From: Cyathus striatus
Taxonomy: Eukaryota; Basidiomycota; Agaricomycetes; Agaricales; Nidulariaceae
Direction: 5' to 3'
DNA: 64,000 nucleotides
Assembly (NCBI GenBank): GCA_025738555.1
Contig: JAOVFP010000008.1
Location: 3,472,001 to 3,536,000, forward strand
Position numbers and translations under genes: made by a program. The notes below the pieces were generated by a model, which was given only the letters and a program-made list of their open reading frames with translations, searched no databases and was not told the origin of the DNA. Of this stretch, positions 24,441 to 36,740 are shown piece by piece (positions within the stretch are counted from its first letter, which is position 1; every line of letters starts with the position of its first letter).

Positions 24441-25635
24441 TAAGCTTGAGCTTCACCCCTCTCGAGTCGCTCTCGCACTTCTGTACGAACGAATATATGG
24501 CCCTCGGTCACCCTCTGTTTCCCAGGCACGGCTTCTGATTGGGGATCAAGAATACGGAAGGATGGTGCGATCCTGATGTCAAGTACGTCTCTTCATCTCT
24601 TCCTCTACGCGAAAACTCTCAGACTGACAGCTCTTTCAAAGCGAATACTTCTACTTTTTCAAGTCGCTTAATGACCTCGCCAAGGACGACGTCATCTTGT
24701 GGACTAATGGAGGGGCCGGGGTGTTGATCTTCTCTTGGGCTACTTATGGAGCTTGGTGAGTACAGCACTCGCGGGAACGCGTTCTGTGTCTCTGTTTTGC
24801 GTTCACAAAGGTTTGCTAACAGTAGTTTAGGTCCTTGTTCTCTTACTTCCTCAAACGCGACGAGGCCCAATCCACATCCTTCACGGAGATCTTCGTTAAA
24901 CAACTTATTGATGTAGGGTTAAAGGCTTATGCTGAGTATGGAGAGAGCTTTGTGAGTACTCTTTTGCTGTCGTTTGATTTGATTGCTTTCATTTCGCTTT
25001 TGGGGTGCCTTCCAGTCTTGTTGTTTCTTTCCATTCGTAGCTTTTGCGGACAGTACACTGTCTTTCAGCCCTTGTTGCTACATGTAGCGTTTACATTTTC
25101 GGTTTTTCAGAAACTTTCGCTTACACGGCACTATATAACCTCGTTCTCGACACTGCATATGCGTCGATTTTCCGTTCGTTAGGCCAACTCATTCAGACAT
25201 ATGAGCCGTTCCTGCAGTGCCGAGGAGCTTGGTACTTCCCTCTGCTACCTCATCATCGAGTAAGTAATCCTCTCTTGGACTGTTCCTCTCTCTAACGTCA
25301 TTCTAACACACCCCAGAAACATCCCCTCCTACCTCTCCCTCCCTTACGTGCAAGAGACCCTCAGCGTCCGTGAACTTCGCCAGTTGCTCGCCAAGCATTA
25401 GACATGCCTTCTGTCTCTCCTGAGATGTGTTCCAGCCCTACACGAAAGATTACGTCGAAGTTCTTCTCCAGCGTGCTGTCAAAGCGCTCATCTTCGCCGG
25501 CAATCTCAACTGGACGTGTAACTGGGTTGGGAGTGAGGCTTGGACTGTCGAGATGAATCAAAATGGTATTGAGCTGAGAGCTTGGGAAGTTTATGGGAAG
25601 AGGGCAGGACTGACGAGGTCGGATGGGTAAATCTT
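24440..25635 (+). pseudogene. S10 carboxypeptidase pseudogene 5 (internal deletion)
   Basis: Closest to the intact gene at 13616. Recognisable pieces: NTEGWCDPDVK (24550-24580), FYFFKSLNDLAKDDVILWTNGG, then one extra G that shifts the GCSSS frame. The following exon (24832-24955) contains a stop or shift. The exons with GESYG and the middle Cys-rich block are missing. Homology resumes at [19 protein letters not shown] (about 25205-25258) with a normal GT donor, then the last exon up to TRSDG, where a TAA ends it before the catalytic His. The 3' splice donor that is GC in the intact gene is GT here. Confidence 0.75.
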
Positions 25636-26279
25636 TCTCGCGCGTTAGCTGTCTTGAGGGTGGTGAGATTAATCGACAAGAAGGGGAGAAAGGGGGCATG
25701 GTGGTCTAGAAGAGCTAGAGAAGAGAGGGGCTCAAGAAGGCCCCATCGAATACCGAGAAGATTGCATGTTCTACCCAGTATTTAATTGAGTTCTCCCCTT
25801 GTAGTCAGACAAGTTAACTGCGTCTAAAAAGCGTGAGACCGAAGAATGGTTTACGACATCTCCGGCGACTTAATTCTTCAATATGGACTCGACATTAAGA
25901 CATAAAACTACCACTACTTACGTATGTATTTAGGTTCATAGTATTTGTCTCTTGATTGATGAGTTCAATCATAAATTATTAGAAATCATTAGGATGAAAT
26001 CAATGAAAATTCAAAAAGAAATCGTTTACATATATAAACAATTTATGATTGAACTCAGATGAGTTTCGAACTACGTTTGTACATGATTGATTTCAAAGGA
26101 AGATCTCGCGCTTCAGCAGCTTAGTTCATGGTCACTGTTCTTTACTCGAATTGATGCACGTTGGTAGGTGCCAAGTTGACAGGAACAAGGATTAAAATAT
26201 TGACCCATTGTACTACAACAATTCTCATTCCATTTATTCCACTACCATCTCAAAGACTCAGCCTTCCATTTCGCACAAA
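25636..26279. other. Intergenic, upstream of glutaminase 2
   Basis: Contains a perfect 17 bp inverted repeat (25960-25976 and 26041-26057). The segment after about 26100 is homologous to the region upstream of glutaminase 3 and is likely promoter/5' UTR. Confidence 0.5.
25960..26057. repeat. 17 bp perfect inverted repeat with 64 bp loop
   Basis: TGAGTTCAATCATAAAT at 25960-25976 is repeated as its exact complement at 26041-26057. The loop is AT-rich. It could be a tiny foldback element or a structured upstream region. Confidence 0.7.
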
Positions 26280-28477
26280 ATGCACTGGACAATTCGCTCA
26301 CTTGTTCTGACTTTGCTAGCAAGACTAGCAATGGGCCAATTACTCTCGGAACTTCCTCTTATCATCAAATCTCCCTACATGCAGTATTGGATAGACGCCA
26401 GTACTGTCTCATTGCCAACCGGCGCATGGCCATTGTTTTGGACTGGACGCGTACGTTTCAGTGTTTATGCATAGTGCACTTTGCTCACTCGCATTAGACC
26501 TTTGGATGTACATCGTATATTCAAGTAGACGGCACTGCATATCAGTGGACTGGAAAAAGTTATTCCACTAGGCCGAACCTAACTGCCACAACAGTTACCC
26601 CTACTAGAACAATATTGTCTTTCGTGGCAGGTCCTATGGCTTTTAATGCTACTTATTTAAGCCCTCTAGATGTATGTCCCAGTTTCGAAACCAATGTAGA
26701 TTTATCTAATTCAAATCTTCGCCAGCCTACAGATTTAGTGCGACAATCACTGCCTTTTGGCTACATGTATGTAGATGCCTGGTCCCTCGATGGAAACCCT
26801 CACGCTGTCAAGTTTTACTTCGATACTACAGGCGGTGAGTGCATGCCTTGTATATATGAGCTATCGTGGCCGCCTAATAATGCAACAACATAGAACCACT
26901 GACAGTTGATGCGAATGACGAGATGCAATGGAATACAACAGAAATAGGAAACACTTTGTATCATTCTATGAATCTAACGACTAAGCAGTCGATGACAGAG
27001 GTTGCAGACATTGTGAGGGATAGCACGTTATATTTTGCTATGGAGAATGTATGTCGCAACTTACAACTTTTCTCGTTCCTGTATGGTGAGACTTATTTTG
27101 CAGAGACCAGATATGACTTGGCAATCTGGCGGCAATGACAGCGATGTACGTCACAAGTTTGAGGCAGGCGGGTCCCCATTACCGGACACCATGGACACCA
27201 CTAATCCCCGAATAATGGAGTCCAAGTGAGCAGTCGTCTCTTGAATAGGATGAGTACTAACGAGCACTAATTTTCCGATTTTTGAAGTGCCAGGCCTGTT
27301 CTTTCGTTTCTAGTTGACCTAGGAAATACTACACAGACAGGCAGGTCTGTATGCCTAGTCACTGGCTTAGTCAGGGATCCTGTAGTACAGTATACGGCGT
27401 CTGGAAGCATTCAAATCCGCAGTTCATATTATTGGAGTGCCTACAATACCATAGATGATATTGTGCGTATTTTAAATCTAACAGTATTAATGCGAGATTG
27501 AGTTTTACACTACTTAGATTCAAGATGTCATCACAAAATTTGATGATGTGAGATCCAAAGCCATTGGTTTTGATAATAAGATTTTATCGGATGGAGGTGC
27601 AATATCATCCAAATACAATGATTTGATATCATTTTCCCTTCGAATGGTGTTCGGTGCAATGGATATTACAATTCCAAAACTGGGTGACGGGACACTGGAT
27701 ACGCTGGACGTGAAGATCTTTATGAAGGATATTGGTTCCCATTCGCCCGGGTGGGTACTCGTGTCCCACATATATTAGTTTGTCTCACAGTGACCATTCA
27801 CTCCAGCCGTGTAAATCCGGTTGAAATCATTTACGCAGCTTTGCCAGCTATTCTATATTTCAACTCCACACTCGCTGGATCGCTGTTAGAACCACTTCTT
27901 GAGTACCAAAATTCTTCCAGTTATAAGAATGTGTATGCAGCTCCAGATCTTGGTATGCACAACACAGCTTCTTAACTAGGATTATATGTATTCTGATAAT
28001 AATGGACAGGAATTGCCTACCCTAAGGTTATGGGTAATTCTACTGATACTACAGAACTTGCCTTAGAAAGTTGGTTGTTAATATGAATGACTTCATCCGA
28101 TCTATTAATAATTAATTGTATTAGACTGTGGTAATATGTTGATCATGACATTGGCTCATGCGTTGAAAAGTGGGGATGGCTCATTACTCTACCGCTACGT
28201 ATGTTGAAACATTATTTATCATTATATTCTGTTGAACTCACTAAGATTCGTTACAGTATAAGTTATTGAAAGGATGGGCTAACTATCTTGAAAAGAACAC
28301 ACTTCATCCGGCAGGATAGCGAGTTGTTTCTTTTCCGTGCATGTATCTGTCACTGACCACCAAAATGAAGTGTAAATGCTGATGGCGAGGACAATCCTAA
28401 CTTATCCAATCTTGCCCTTAAAGGAATTTTAGGACTAGATGCAATGGGAAAAATAAGTAATGTAACTGGGAACTCAG

Positions 28478-30340
28478 CGGGCTAGTGGTTTTTAACGGTA
28501 CTGCACGGTACACTGCACGGTACTGCGCGGTACATCAAAAATTGTACGGTACTATTTACGGTACGCACGGTACAATGTACGGTACATTTTTGGTTATGCA
28601 CGGTACATCATTGGAGCAATATTATTCCGTGATAACCGGAGTATTGAATCAAAATTACTGTACCATATATTAACTGAGCAAGAAAATTCTGTAATTAATG
28701 GAGTACCATTTCAAAACCACTCTACACTACTCTCCTATCTCCCCTTTGTCCGCCCCCCCGCCCGCCATTTCCTTCAACATTTTGCATTGTTCAAAATTTC
28801 CCACGCTTCTTCTCACCTTTGTCAATGTTGCAATTGCTATCATTGACATTCATCAATGCCATCAAACTCACTTTCCTCAAGGCCGCCACACATATTGATG
28901 GGTGATGTGTTGATGGGCACCCTTCCTCATCATCATGCTCAACAGTGAGCAAGTAATTTCGCATTATTTAGCTCAGTATTTAATATTTTCCCTTGAATCT
29001 TTTTGTAATATATGTAATATATTTTACTTTATACATTATGGTGTACCTTAGGTATTACAAGAAAGGGTAATCATATGAAAATGCGAAATAATTCAAATTT
29101 CCACTGTGGAATAATTAATACTTTTGTACAGTGAATCCTACAGTTATAATTTATGAAGCATATGTACTGTTGATTTTTTATAAATTTAAGGGAAAGTCCA
29201 ATGAGTGCGCAATATGTGCGTGGGAAAATGAAAGCGGAGGGTGGGGAACAACGAATTAATGGAATGATGAAGAATGGGAAGCTATAAGCAGCAGTGGGCA
29301 ACACTAAAATATGTGGGAAATGTTGAGGGTGAGTATTTAGCAAAGGAAATACCGTGGGAATTATTGAGAAGAGGGGCGGGCAGCAGTGAGTGGGGACTGA
29401 ATACGATTAGTGGAAGCGTGGGAAACGACGGGCGGGAAGGTTGTCATATAGAGAATTGATAAGCGGAGGCGTGGGAGACAATGAGCGGAGAGGCTGACAT
29501 CAATCAAGCAACATAATTGTTAAGCGGAGGCGTGGGAAACGATGGGCGGGAAGGTTGGCATTAATGAGCAACATACTTAATTGATAAGCATATTGAGCGG
29601 GAGGGCAGGTGAGTGAAGTACATACATATTTATTTATTGACATAAATTGAGTGCTGCACGGTACATTGATGACACTGCACGGTACATCTACAACACCGCA
29701 CGGTACACGCACGGTACTTTACAGTACCAATTTACGGTATTTTGTTCATGAACGGTACTGTACGGTACAGATTTTCGTGCACGGTATCTGCACGGTACAT
29801 GATTTTTGATGTGTACGGTACTTGTACGGTACATTGTGGCAGTGCACGGTACTTTCACGGTATGCACGGTACTTATGCACGGTACCACATTAAATAAATA
29901 CATGTCATTGCAATATATGAAACTTACAAATTTCTCCAAGTACATCTTAATTCGAATTTTTGCGTTTTAATTGATGAGAAATGTTATAATTATTAGTATC
30001 ATGTGTGGTAAGCTCAATTGTACAGTAGTAATACCTAATTATATTATGAGTACACTACTATACTTAAATTCATTGGGTATAAGAGGGTAAAGATGCAAGA
30101 AGAATCTTGATAACCCATACATTATACCCTCATCAACCAGTGTTATAGCATAATAAATAAGTATTTAATTGATTTTACATAGCTTATTTAGGTTACAATT
30201 TATACCGTAAATTAGTGTCTGTTGTGTGGCATGCACGGTATGCACGGTACATTTACGGTACTAATCAGTACTGCACGGTACATGCACGGTACATCGAGTA
30301 CCGTTCAGTACCGTGCGTACCGTCAAAAACTGTCGGCCCG
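28478..30340. mobile_element. ACGGTAC-rich non-autonomous element inserted in glutaminase 2
   Basis: Boundaries come from comparison with glutaminase 1: the host word GAACTCAGC occurs on both sides (28470-28478 and 30340-30348), a 7-9 bp target duplication depending on where the ends are placed. Termini are inverted: CGGGCTAGTGGTTTTTAACG against the complement CGGGCCGACAGTTTTTGACG. More than 20 ACGGTAC or close variants cluster at 28495-28612, 29655-29885 and 30228-30335. No transposase frame is seen. Subterminal repeats plus a target duplication near 8 bp suggest a hAT-type passenger. Confidence 0.82.
29407..29583. repeat. About 60 bp tandem repeat x 3 inside the element
   Basis: Three units share AGCGGAGGCGTGGGAAACGA and GGGCGGGAAGGTTG-type words (starting near 29407, 29458 and 29521). 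GC-rich in an AT-rich element. Confidence 0.7.
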
Positions 30341-31574
30341 AACTCAGCTGATGCTTCACATTATGAAGTTCATTATACTTTTTGCTGTTGCTATTTAAGT
30401 GCTTAACTGTCAACAGTCTCAGGCTCAGGTCTATTATAATCAATGGGAAATTTTAGCTGTATCTTCTGGTCATATAACCTCTGTTTATGGGGATGCGTCA
30501 AACTGGGGTCTCATTTACAACATTTATGCTGCAAAACTTTTGGGCTCAAATATAATCAGTGACCAGGTAAGAATAGAAATCTAGAATCAGAGATTTATCA
30601 ATTTGTCGAGTTAATATGCTGATTATGTTCAAGCTCTATACAAACCAATCGCAGTTTTATGCCTCCCAAGTTGGCAAAGGTAGGATCATTCCAGATTCTG
30701 AATATATATGTACTTACTTCTGTCACAGCACCCAAGTTTGGATTTTCTTACGATACTAGTGATGCTGGGAAAGCGAAAACACGTAGGTTACCCACCGAGC
30801 TGGTTATTCATCAGTGTTATCTTAATTATTGAACAAGATTGGACCATGTTCACGGCTGCTACGCTATCGGATTCTTCACTCAGGGATTCTTTGATTGGGA
30901 TGGTGTGGCAGAGAGTCTCTTTTAATGATTCAATTTCGTTTCCGACAACCTATAATCCTACTACAGGAAATGCTATTACTGGAGTTGCAAGGCATGGTTA
31001 TTATTTGTCCTCAAAACATCTCACTAATCCATATGATTGAATAGTGCAGCGCAAGGAGCAATGTTTGCACCGCTAGCACTCGAGTAAGGTCACTACTATA
31101 TTCTTGACTTGTTCACTGTTTGCTAATGATATTTAGCCTTGCGAGTCGATCAATCTTGGGACCCCCATCAATTCCATCCACCACGAAACATAAGACAAAA
31201 GTAGGTGCAATTGCTGGTGGTGCAGCTGGGGGAGTTGTTGGATTTATCTCTCTTCTTGGACTGGCATTTTTTATCTGCCATACAAGACGCCATATGAATG
31301 AAGCTTGCTCACCAGCCATTCACCTCACATCTGGTACTCTCCAACCAAAACCACGCTACCGTTCATTCGTCAAAAAGTGCGTCTTCTCCACCACAAGAAG
31401 ATCATTCCACAACAGGGATGCATAGTGCCGCATTGAGTGGCAGTGGTGGTACTGGCTCGGATCTTCGAATGGAATTTGAGCAATTGCGACGTGATGTATC
31501 TGCACTACGGACTGAGCATCTCCAGAACATAGAACCTCCTCCATTGTATGACTTTAATAGTGCTCGTATGTAGT

Positions 31575-32073
31575 AGGAAAATGCTGGTTCTGACCCGGAG
31601 GTCAATAATTTGACTGGTGGGATGACGGTGCCATCTCATAGGAAACCATAGTTATGATAAATAAAACTAGTTGAGTATTCTGATGCTTTGTGTCAGATTT
31701 TTATGTTTTATGGCATTAATTTCTTCTCTTTTATTAACTTTCAAGTAATAATTTATTGGACATTACTTAAGTGCTTAGGGACTTTAAGGAAGACAAACCC
31801 CAAGTACGTGTTTGATTAATTAATGAAGTATTAGGGTCATCAATGAATACTGTTAGATGAGAAGCATCCATCCATTGATATCAAAGACATTTGCTACTTA
31901 CAGGAGCTGATAATGCTGCTCGATGACAAATCACTGTCGAGCCCTATAACCCAACTAACTAAAGTTAGTGAGAATATTAATTGTGGCCTTCATAGGCTTC
32001 ATCGTCAGTGGTATCTGAGTCCGCAGGGAGCTCAACATCCACCACACAATCCACATCTGAACCCCACTCCCTT
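31575..32073. other. 3' flank of glutaminase 2 and left half of an interrupted minus-strand frame
   Basis: From 32073 back to a stop at 31977-31979 the minus strand encodes an acidic tail (SDVDCVVDVELPADSDTTDD) that joins in frame to the frame at 34382-34202 if the element at 32074-34201 and one 8 bp duplication are removed. No family recognised for that protein. Confidence 0.5.
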
Positions 32074-34201
32074 ATGGAAAGTCTAACAACCACGCTCAAA
32101 CACATCAAATATAATTGGACTCCGGTGTCCGGCACTGCAGCTTCTCGGTTTCAGTTCTCAAGTTTCGTTTAGTTTACTCAGGGTCACTTAAGCGAGATTT
32201 AAGGCCTTCAAATGGGACATTACAACTCATAATAACGATTAAGTATTCTACTATAATTTCTATTACTAACCGAAGCATGGTCCTATAGTTATGTAAGCAA
32301 ATATGTATTTAGTTGTTTAAAATAAAATAAGTAATATGCTTATGAGGATGTGAGTGATGTTAACAGTGCTTACATTATTGAAATGAGCAGTCAAATGGTA
32401 ACTATGTGTGTTTAAGCAATTATTTAGTTGTTTAAAATAACATACCTAATGAGCTCCAAAATGATTATTTGCGGACTAGATGAACTAAGCGGTAGTACAC
32501 GGCACTCACATTAAGTGCACCAATTACTTGTTACAACTTATAAATGGAGTCCTTCGTTGTGTGTTATATTAACTTACATCGATATGAGCACTTAATAGCA
32601 GCGGGCAAGCAGGTATTTCCGTGCACACTCAATCATGAGCATGAGTTGAGCGTGAATAATGTGTAAGTGAGCATGAAGCAATATATTGCCAATAATCTAT
32701 CCTGAACACATGCTGCACTACTACTGCATGTCCTTATTGTCTATCCGAGAAGCATATACATTCAAGTACACACTCAAGTTAATTGAGTTTGAGCATTAGT
32801 GTAATAAGTATTTCCTTTCACATTCACGCATATTTATCATAACTTGTGCATGAGTGTGAACACGAACAAATATCATATTCAAGTTACTAAGCCACTGTAA
32901 ACTTGAGGATGAGCATGAAGTGTTGAGCGTATCAGTAATCTATTCACGGTCACAGTATATCTATATATTTCGATCCATGCTCACATTTATTGTAGTTTGA
33001 ACATGAGCGCGAAACACTTTTTTTTACGCGTTGAAAACACTGCTAACCATAATTTGAGCGTAAGTGTGATGAGGTTCCCATTAATGTTCACACATTTTTA
33101 CTATGAACTCGTATGTGAGTGTTATACTCATAATTATCCTTGGCTTATGAGTATTTTGGCACGCATGTGATAGAAATTTTTATTCACGCTCAATCATGCT
33201 CGCTGTTGTGTGTGCAAGGTAAAAACTAGGTGCCCAACAGCAGTGAGGCAGGAGCAGATTGGAAGTCCTGGGTTGTAGGCAAGCTATATATATTGTATGG
33301 TAAGTATTATTGGTATTGTTGTATTCATAAATATCTGATTGCAAGGTATGGTAGAAGATAGTAGGACCCTCGAAAATCCCAGTGGAACTTACATGTCAGA
33401 TGAGGGGGGGGTTCTGGATGGGGTTTCGGAATATTTGTCCGGAAAACATCTAAGTCTGCCTCCAAAGCCACAAATATATCCGGATTTCACATTCTGGGTT
33501 CAAAATTCGTTGACTTTCTCAAAATACTTCATTATTTCAAACAAATTGAGCTCCCAGCCTCCTGCGTGTCATAACATGGAGTAGATACTATGTACATAAA
33601 TTCATGATGTTTTAATCTTCCTGATACAAATCTTAGTTTTTTTTAAGAGTCAAAATCTAAATGCTATGCTGTGAATACGGCATTTAGTTGGTTACAGTTG
33701 ACCATAGCCATACCCTCTTTATCCAACACTACATCAGCATGCTCGTGGTTTTCATCTACAAAAGTCTAGTATGTATTTGAATGAAGCAGAGATTGAGAGC
33801 ATAAAATGATATAATAAGTATTACTTGAGACAAATCGGACGATAGAGTCAGCCTTCAGGTGTTGGTAATGTTGCACTGTATAGCATCACTCATATTCTCA
33901 AAAGTATATTGCTTATTTCATTTTAACAAACCACATACATAACTGCTTAAGCACACATAGTTACTGTAGATCTGTACCGTACGACCACGGTTCGGTTAGC
34001 AATAGAAATTATAGTAGTATACTTAATCATAATTATGAGTTGTAAACTGTTGTAATGTACTGATTAAATGCCTTAGATCTTGCTTAAGTGATCCTGAGTA
34101 GACTAAGCGAAGCTGAAGAACAGAAACCTAGAAGCCGCGGCGCCGGACACTGGAGTTTATTTATATTTGATGTGTTTGAGTGTGGTCGTTAGACTTTCCA
34201 T
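32074..34201. mobile_element. Long-TIR element E1, 2.1 kb
   Basis: About 200 bp imperfect terminal inverted repeats begin ATGGAAAGTCTAACAACCAC at the left and ATGGAAAGTCTAACGACCAC at the right (complement). Flanking 8-mers ACTCCCTT (32066-32073) and ACTCCCTC (34202-34209) look like an 8 bp target duplication, 7 of 8 identical, suggesting a hAT-type mechanism. The interior is AT-rich with many degenerate TGAGCATGAG/GTGTGA words and no transposase frame. Related to the element at 48712-50693. Confidence 0.82.
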
Positions 34202-34382
34202 ACTCCCTCTCCTCAGCAATGTGGTTTAGTAAACGCCACTCATGCTTCCAGTGAGTAGCCTTATCACCCCATTCCCTTTGAGGCCTCATATCCAAGTGCC
34301 CAGAAATTATGGCTTCGATGACGGTATTGTTTTCTCCATTAATCGAAATGGTACCATCGATCTTGCCATTGCTCTTTCTCAT
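34201..34382 (-). pseudogene. Unrecognised minus-strand frame interrupted by E1
   Basis: Reads from an ATG at 34382 through QREWGDKATHWKHEWRLLN to the E1 border. It would continue at 32073-31977 if E1 were absent. Total about 90 residues. Function unknown; it could be an exon of a larger gene or of an older repeat. Confidence 0.4.
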
Positions 34383-34387
34383 GACGG

Positions 34388-36740
34388 GCCACTGCGGTGC
34401 TTGTTGAAAAGTGCCTTACAAGGAGCTCACACCTCTCCATGAATGAATATATGGCACTTAGGCACCCTCTGTTCCCCAAGGATGGTGTGAGGATCAAGAA
34501 AACCAAAGGATGATGCGATCTTGATGTCAAGTATGTCTCTTCATCTCCTCTACAAGAAAACTCTCAGGCTGACACTTGTTTCAAAGTGGCTACACTGGCT
34601 ACATTGACATACAAGTTCGCCACCTCCCCTCCTACTTCTTCAAGTTGCATAATGACCCCACCAACTCCAAGGATGATGTCATATTCTGGACGAATAGAGG
34701 GCTGGGGTGTTCATCTTCGCTTGGGTTACTTATGGAGCTTGGTGAGTACAGCAGACACGAGGACACACACTGTGGAGGAAGATACTAGCTTGGGGGTATC
34801 TTCTCGACAAAGAATACACAAGTGGAACGACGTCTGTCATTCCTCCAGTTCTAGTGAGGTACAATTCGAGTTGAAATGGGGGGAAATGAAACCTGGATTC
34901 AATGAGTGTATGTATGACAGTTTAAGTAGCTAACGAATGCGGTATGTATGAGTAAGTGACAGAAAGAATGAAATGAGGTACGGTAATGAAAAGCACGAGA
35001 TTCACATTGCAGGCAAACTGCATGCTCTACACCTCATGGACAGTTGAAATATTGATGTCCCCATCAATCTGTACAACAGAAAACTAACTATGAAAATCAA
35101 TGTAAGCAGTAAGTGACACCATTCCAAAAGAAATAAAAGAACTGATCCATTGTTGGTAACTTGTAATTCATCCATGTTAAAACTTGTTGCGTTGTCAAGA
35201 GAAAAGGGGGAGATGGTGCTGATACTGAAAATGAGAGACCAAGGTGGCAGCTAACTGCGGCACAAATGACGGATAGGGTGTAAATGTGTACATGGTGGGG
35301 AGTAAAATGTTGTGGGTTCTTCATGACGGTGGCGGTCATATCGATGTCAAAACCCAAAGCAAATGATCTTTGTGCCAATGCGGCACCTTCTACACATGGA
35401 CTCCCTGGCGCCTTCTTTGTTTGGCTCATAACCACAGAGGAGTACATGAGGTCAGAGGAACTTTGAGATGGACATGTCGAGCGTGAGACGATGGAGATAG
35501 TGAGGTCAATGTGGTGACTGGTGATGAACAAGTGTGTGTGCCGATGGTGAATGATGTCGACAAAGTGGGTGGATGAATAAAAAGAACAGGTTTGCAGTGC
35601 AAGAGGGAACAGCACAGAAGAGAACTGGGCCCCCTCGCGGTGGGCTCCACTTTGAAGAGGTGGTTTGTCGGTTGGGTGTACCTAGTCAAAGAATAAATAT
35701 GCAAGTTGATCAAGACGTCTGTCTGATCTGGGGTGTTCTAAGGTGAGAGGGAGTAAACTTCCTTATTTTTGTAGAATAACTACAGGGATTTATATACTAG
35801 AAAAACCAATAAATCTAAAATAAGTAAGAGTAATTATATCGGATGGAGGATGTAAAAGGAAAAGTGTGAAACATTAGAAATAAATAGGAAACTCAGTAAG
35901 ATAGTCCAATGTGTTGAGGTTTGCGAGGAGACAAGTTTTCCAAACATCAGGGTCTGGTGTCGATGCCGATGTCGGAGCTATTTTGAGAGTTCGATGTGTC
36001 GCAGGAGTTGGGTATAGTGTCGGAACGGCGAACGAAGAGGTATAATTTGAGGATAGTACGAAGAGAGCGAGCGGGAAGGAGAGGTCAGGTTGAGACGAGC
36101 GGAACACGTACGGACACATCAATGATGCGTGATGCGTGATTATGTAATCCGATTTGGAACATCTTGATATGTCGAATAATTCCTGAATCGCATCGCAGGC
36201 ATTTTGCCTGCTCTACAGCACCATGTCCCTGTTTTCCATTCCAAAAGGTTTTCTAACGTTAGTGTAGGCCCTTGTTCCTCGAACGCGACAAAGCCCAACC
36301 CGTACTCTTTGAATGCCAACGCGAACATCTTCTTCGTCAATCAGCCTACTTCTTATGCTATCATTTGGTTTGAGTACTTTTGTTCTGCTTCTGGTACTGC
36401 CTTCCAATCTTGTCATTCCTGTCCATCTGCAGCTTCTGGAGACAGAAAACAGTTTTTTGGGCCTTGTTACAACCTGTAATGTTTGCCCTTTCTGCCTTTT
36501 TAGAACTCACTGCCTGTACAGTTATACTGTGTTCTCCTCGCCCATGGCTTCTGGCGATAGCAGCGCATTTTAAAAGTCTTCAGTCTAACGGTATTATATC
36601 ACTGCATCTTATCATTCCGTGTTTTGTATGCTTTGAGTTTCCTTCGTCGGGGCCCAGCTTCGCGTTCACATTCTTTATTTATGTGACATTTTACCTCATC
36701 ATCTTGTTCCTATTGCTGGAGTTGCTCTTCTGTTACTGAC
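34388..36740 (+). pseudogene. S10 carboxypeptidase pseudogene 6, split by a repeat in its second intron
   Basis: Begins with ATAVLVEK, which resembles the C-terminus of one carboxypeptidase (EAAVLVERW), and passes directly into N-terminal sequence of another (MNEYMALRHPLFPKDGVRIKKTKG, then a TGA where WCD is expected). The next exon (34586-34742) has YIDIQVRHLPSYFFKLHND, extra codons, [18 protein letters not shown] (NGGPG altered to NRGLG). The intron starting at 34743 contains 34771-36216. Exon 3 (36270-36350) reads [23 protein letters not shown] and then degenerates. No catalytic Ser, Asp or His region remains. Confidence 0.75.
34771..36216. mobile_element. LTR-like repeat inserted in carboxypeptidase intron
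   Basis: The first 260 bases (34771-35030) match the solo repeat at 61411-61670 inside paralogue D. The other end (36216 back to about 35880, minus strand, starting GTAGAGCAGGCAAAATGCCT) matches 49167-49500 inside element E2. A minus-strand frame of 172 residues (35615-35097) is unrecognised. Target duplication is not convincing here. Best read as a non-autonomous LTR-type element or two adjacent related repeats. Confidence 0.55.

Larger units (their letters stand above)
26280..31574 (+). pseudogene. Glutaminase 2, split by a transposable element and frameshifted at its tail
   Basis: Start MHWTIRSLVLTLLARLAMGQ matches glutaminase 1 exon for exon (SELPLIIKSPYMQYWIDAS, GPMAFNATYLSP, RPDMTWQSGGN, NPNLSNLALKGILGLDAM), and splice sites are conserved, including the GC donor near 30993. 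The exon encoding GNSADASHYE is interrupted at 28478-30340 by an ACGGTAC-rich element; exons resume at SQAQVYYNQWEILA. The membrane helix (AIAGGAAGGVVGFISLLGLA) is intact, but after HMNEAC small deletions shift the frame and end it near 31425, whereas the old frame continues to 31573. It would be an anchored extracellular glutaminase if intact. As it stands it needs both lesions repaired, so I call it a pseudogene. Confidence 0.8.

Noticed and set aside
28495..30335. CRISPR-like array from the regularly seen ACGGTAC word
   Set aside because: Units are 7 bp, irregularly spaced, in a eukaryotic TIR element, with no cas genes.
32073..34202. TA target duplication, which would make E1 and E2 Tc1/mariner-like
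   Set aside because: TA does flank both if one base is moved from each end, but the longer 8-mers (7 of 8 and 6 of 8 matches) explain more, and in E1 they also rejoin a reading frame. Not fully excluded.
34771..36216. Complete LTR retrotransposon
   Set aside because: The two ends are not copies of each other, there is no gag-pol frame, and no clear target duplication was found. Kept only as an LTR-like repeat.
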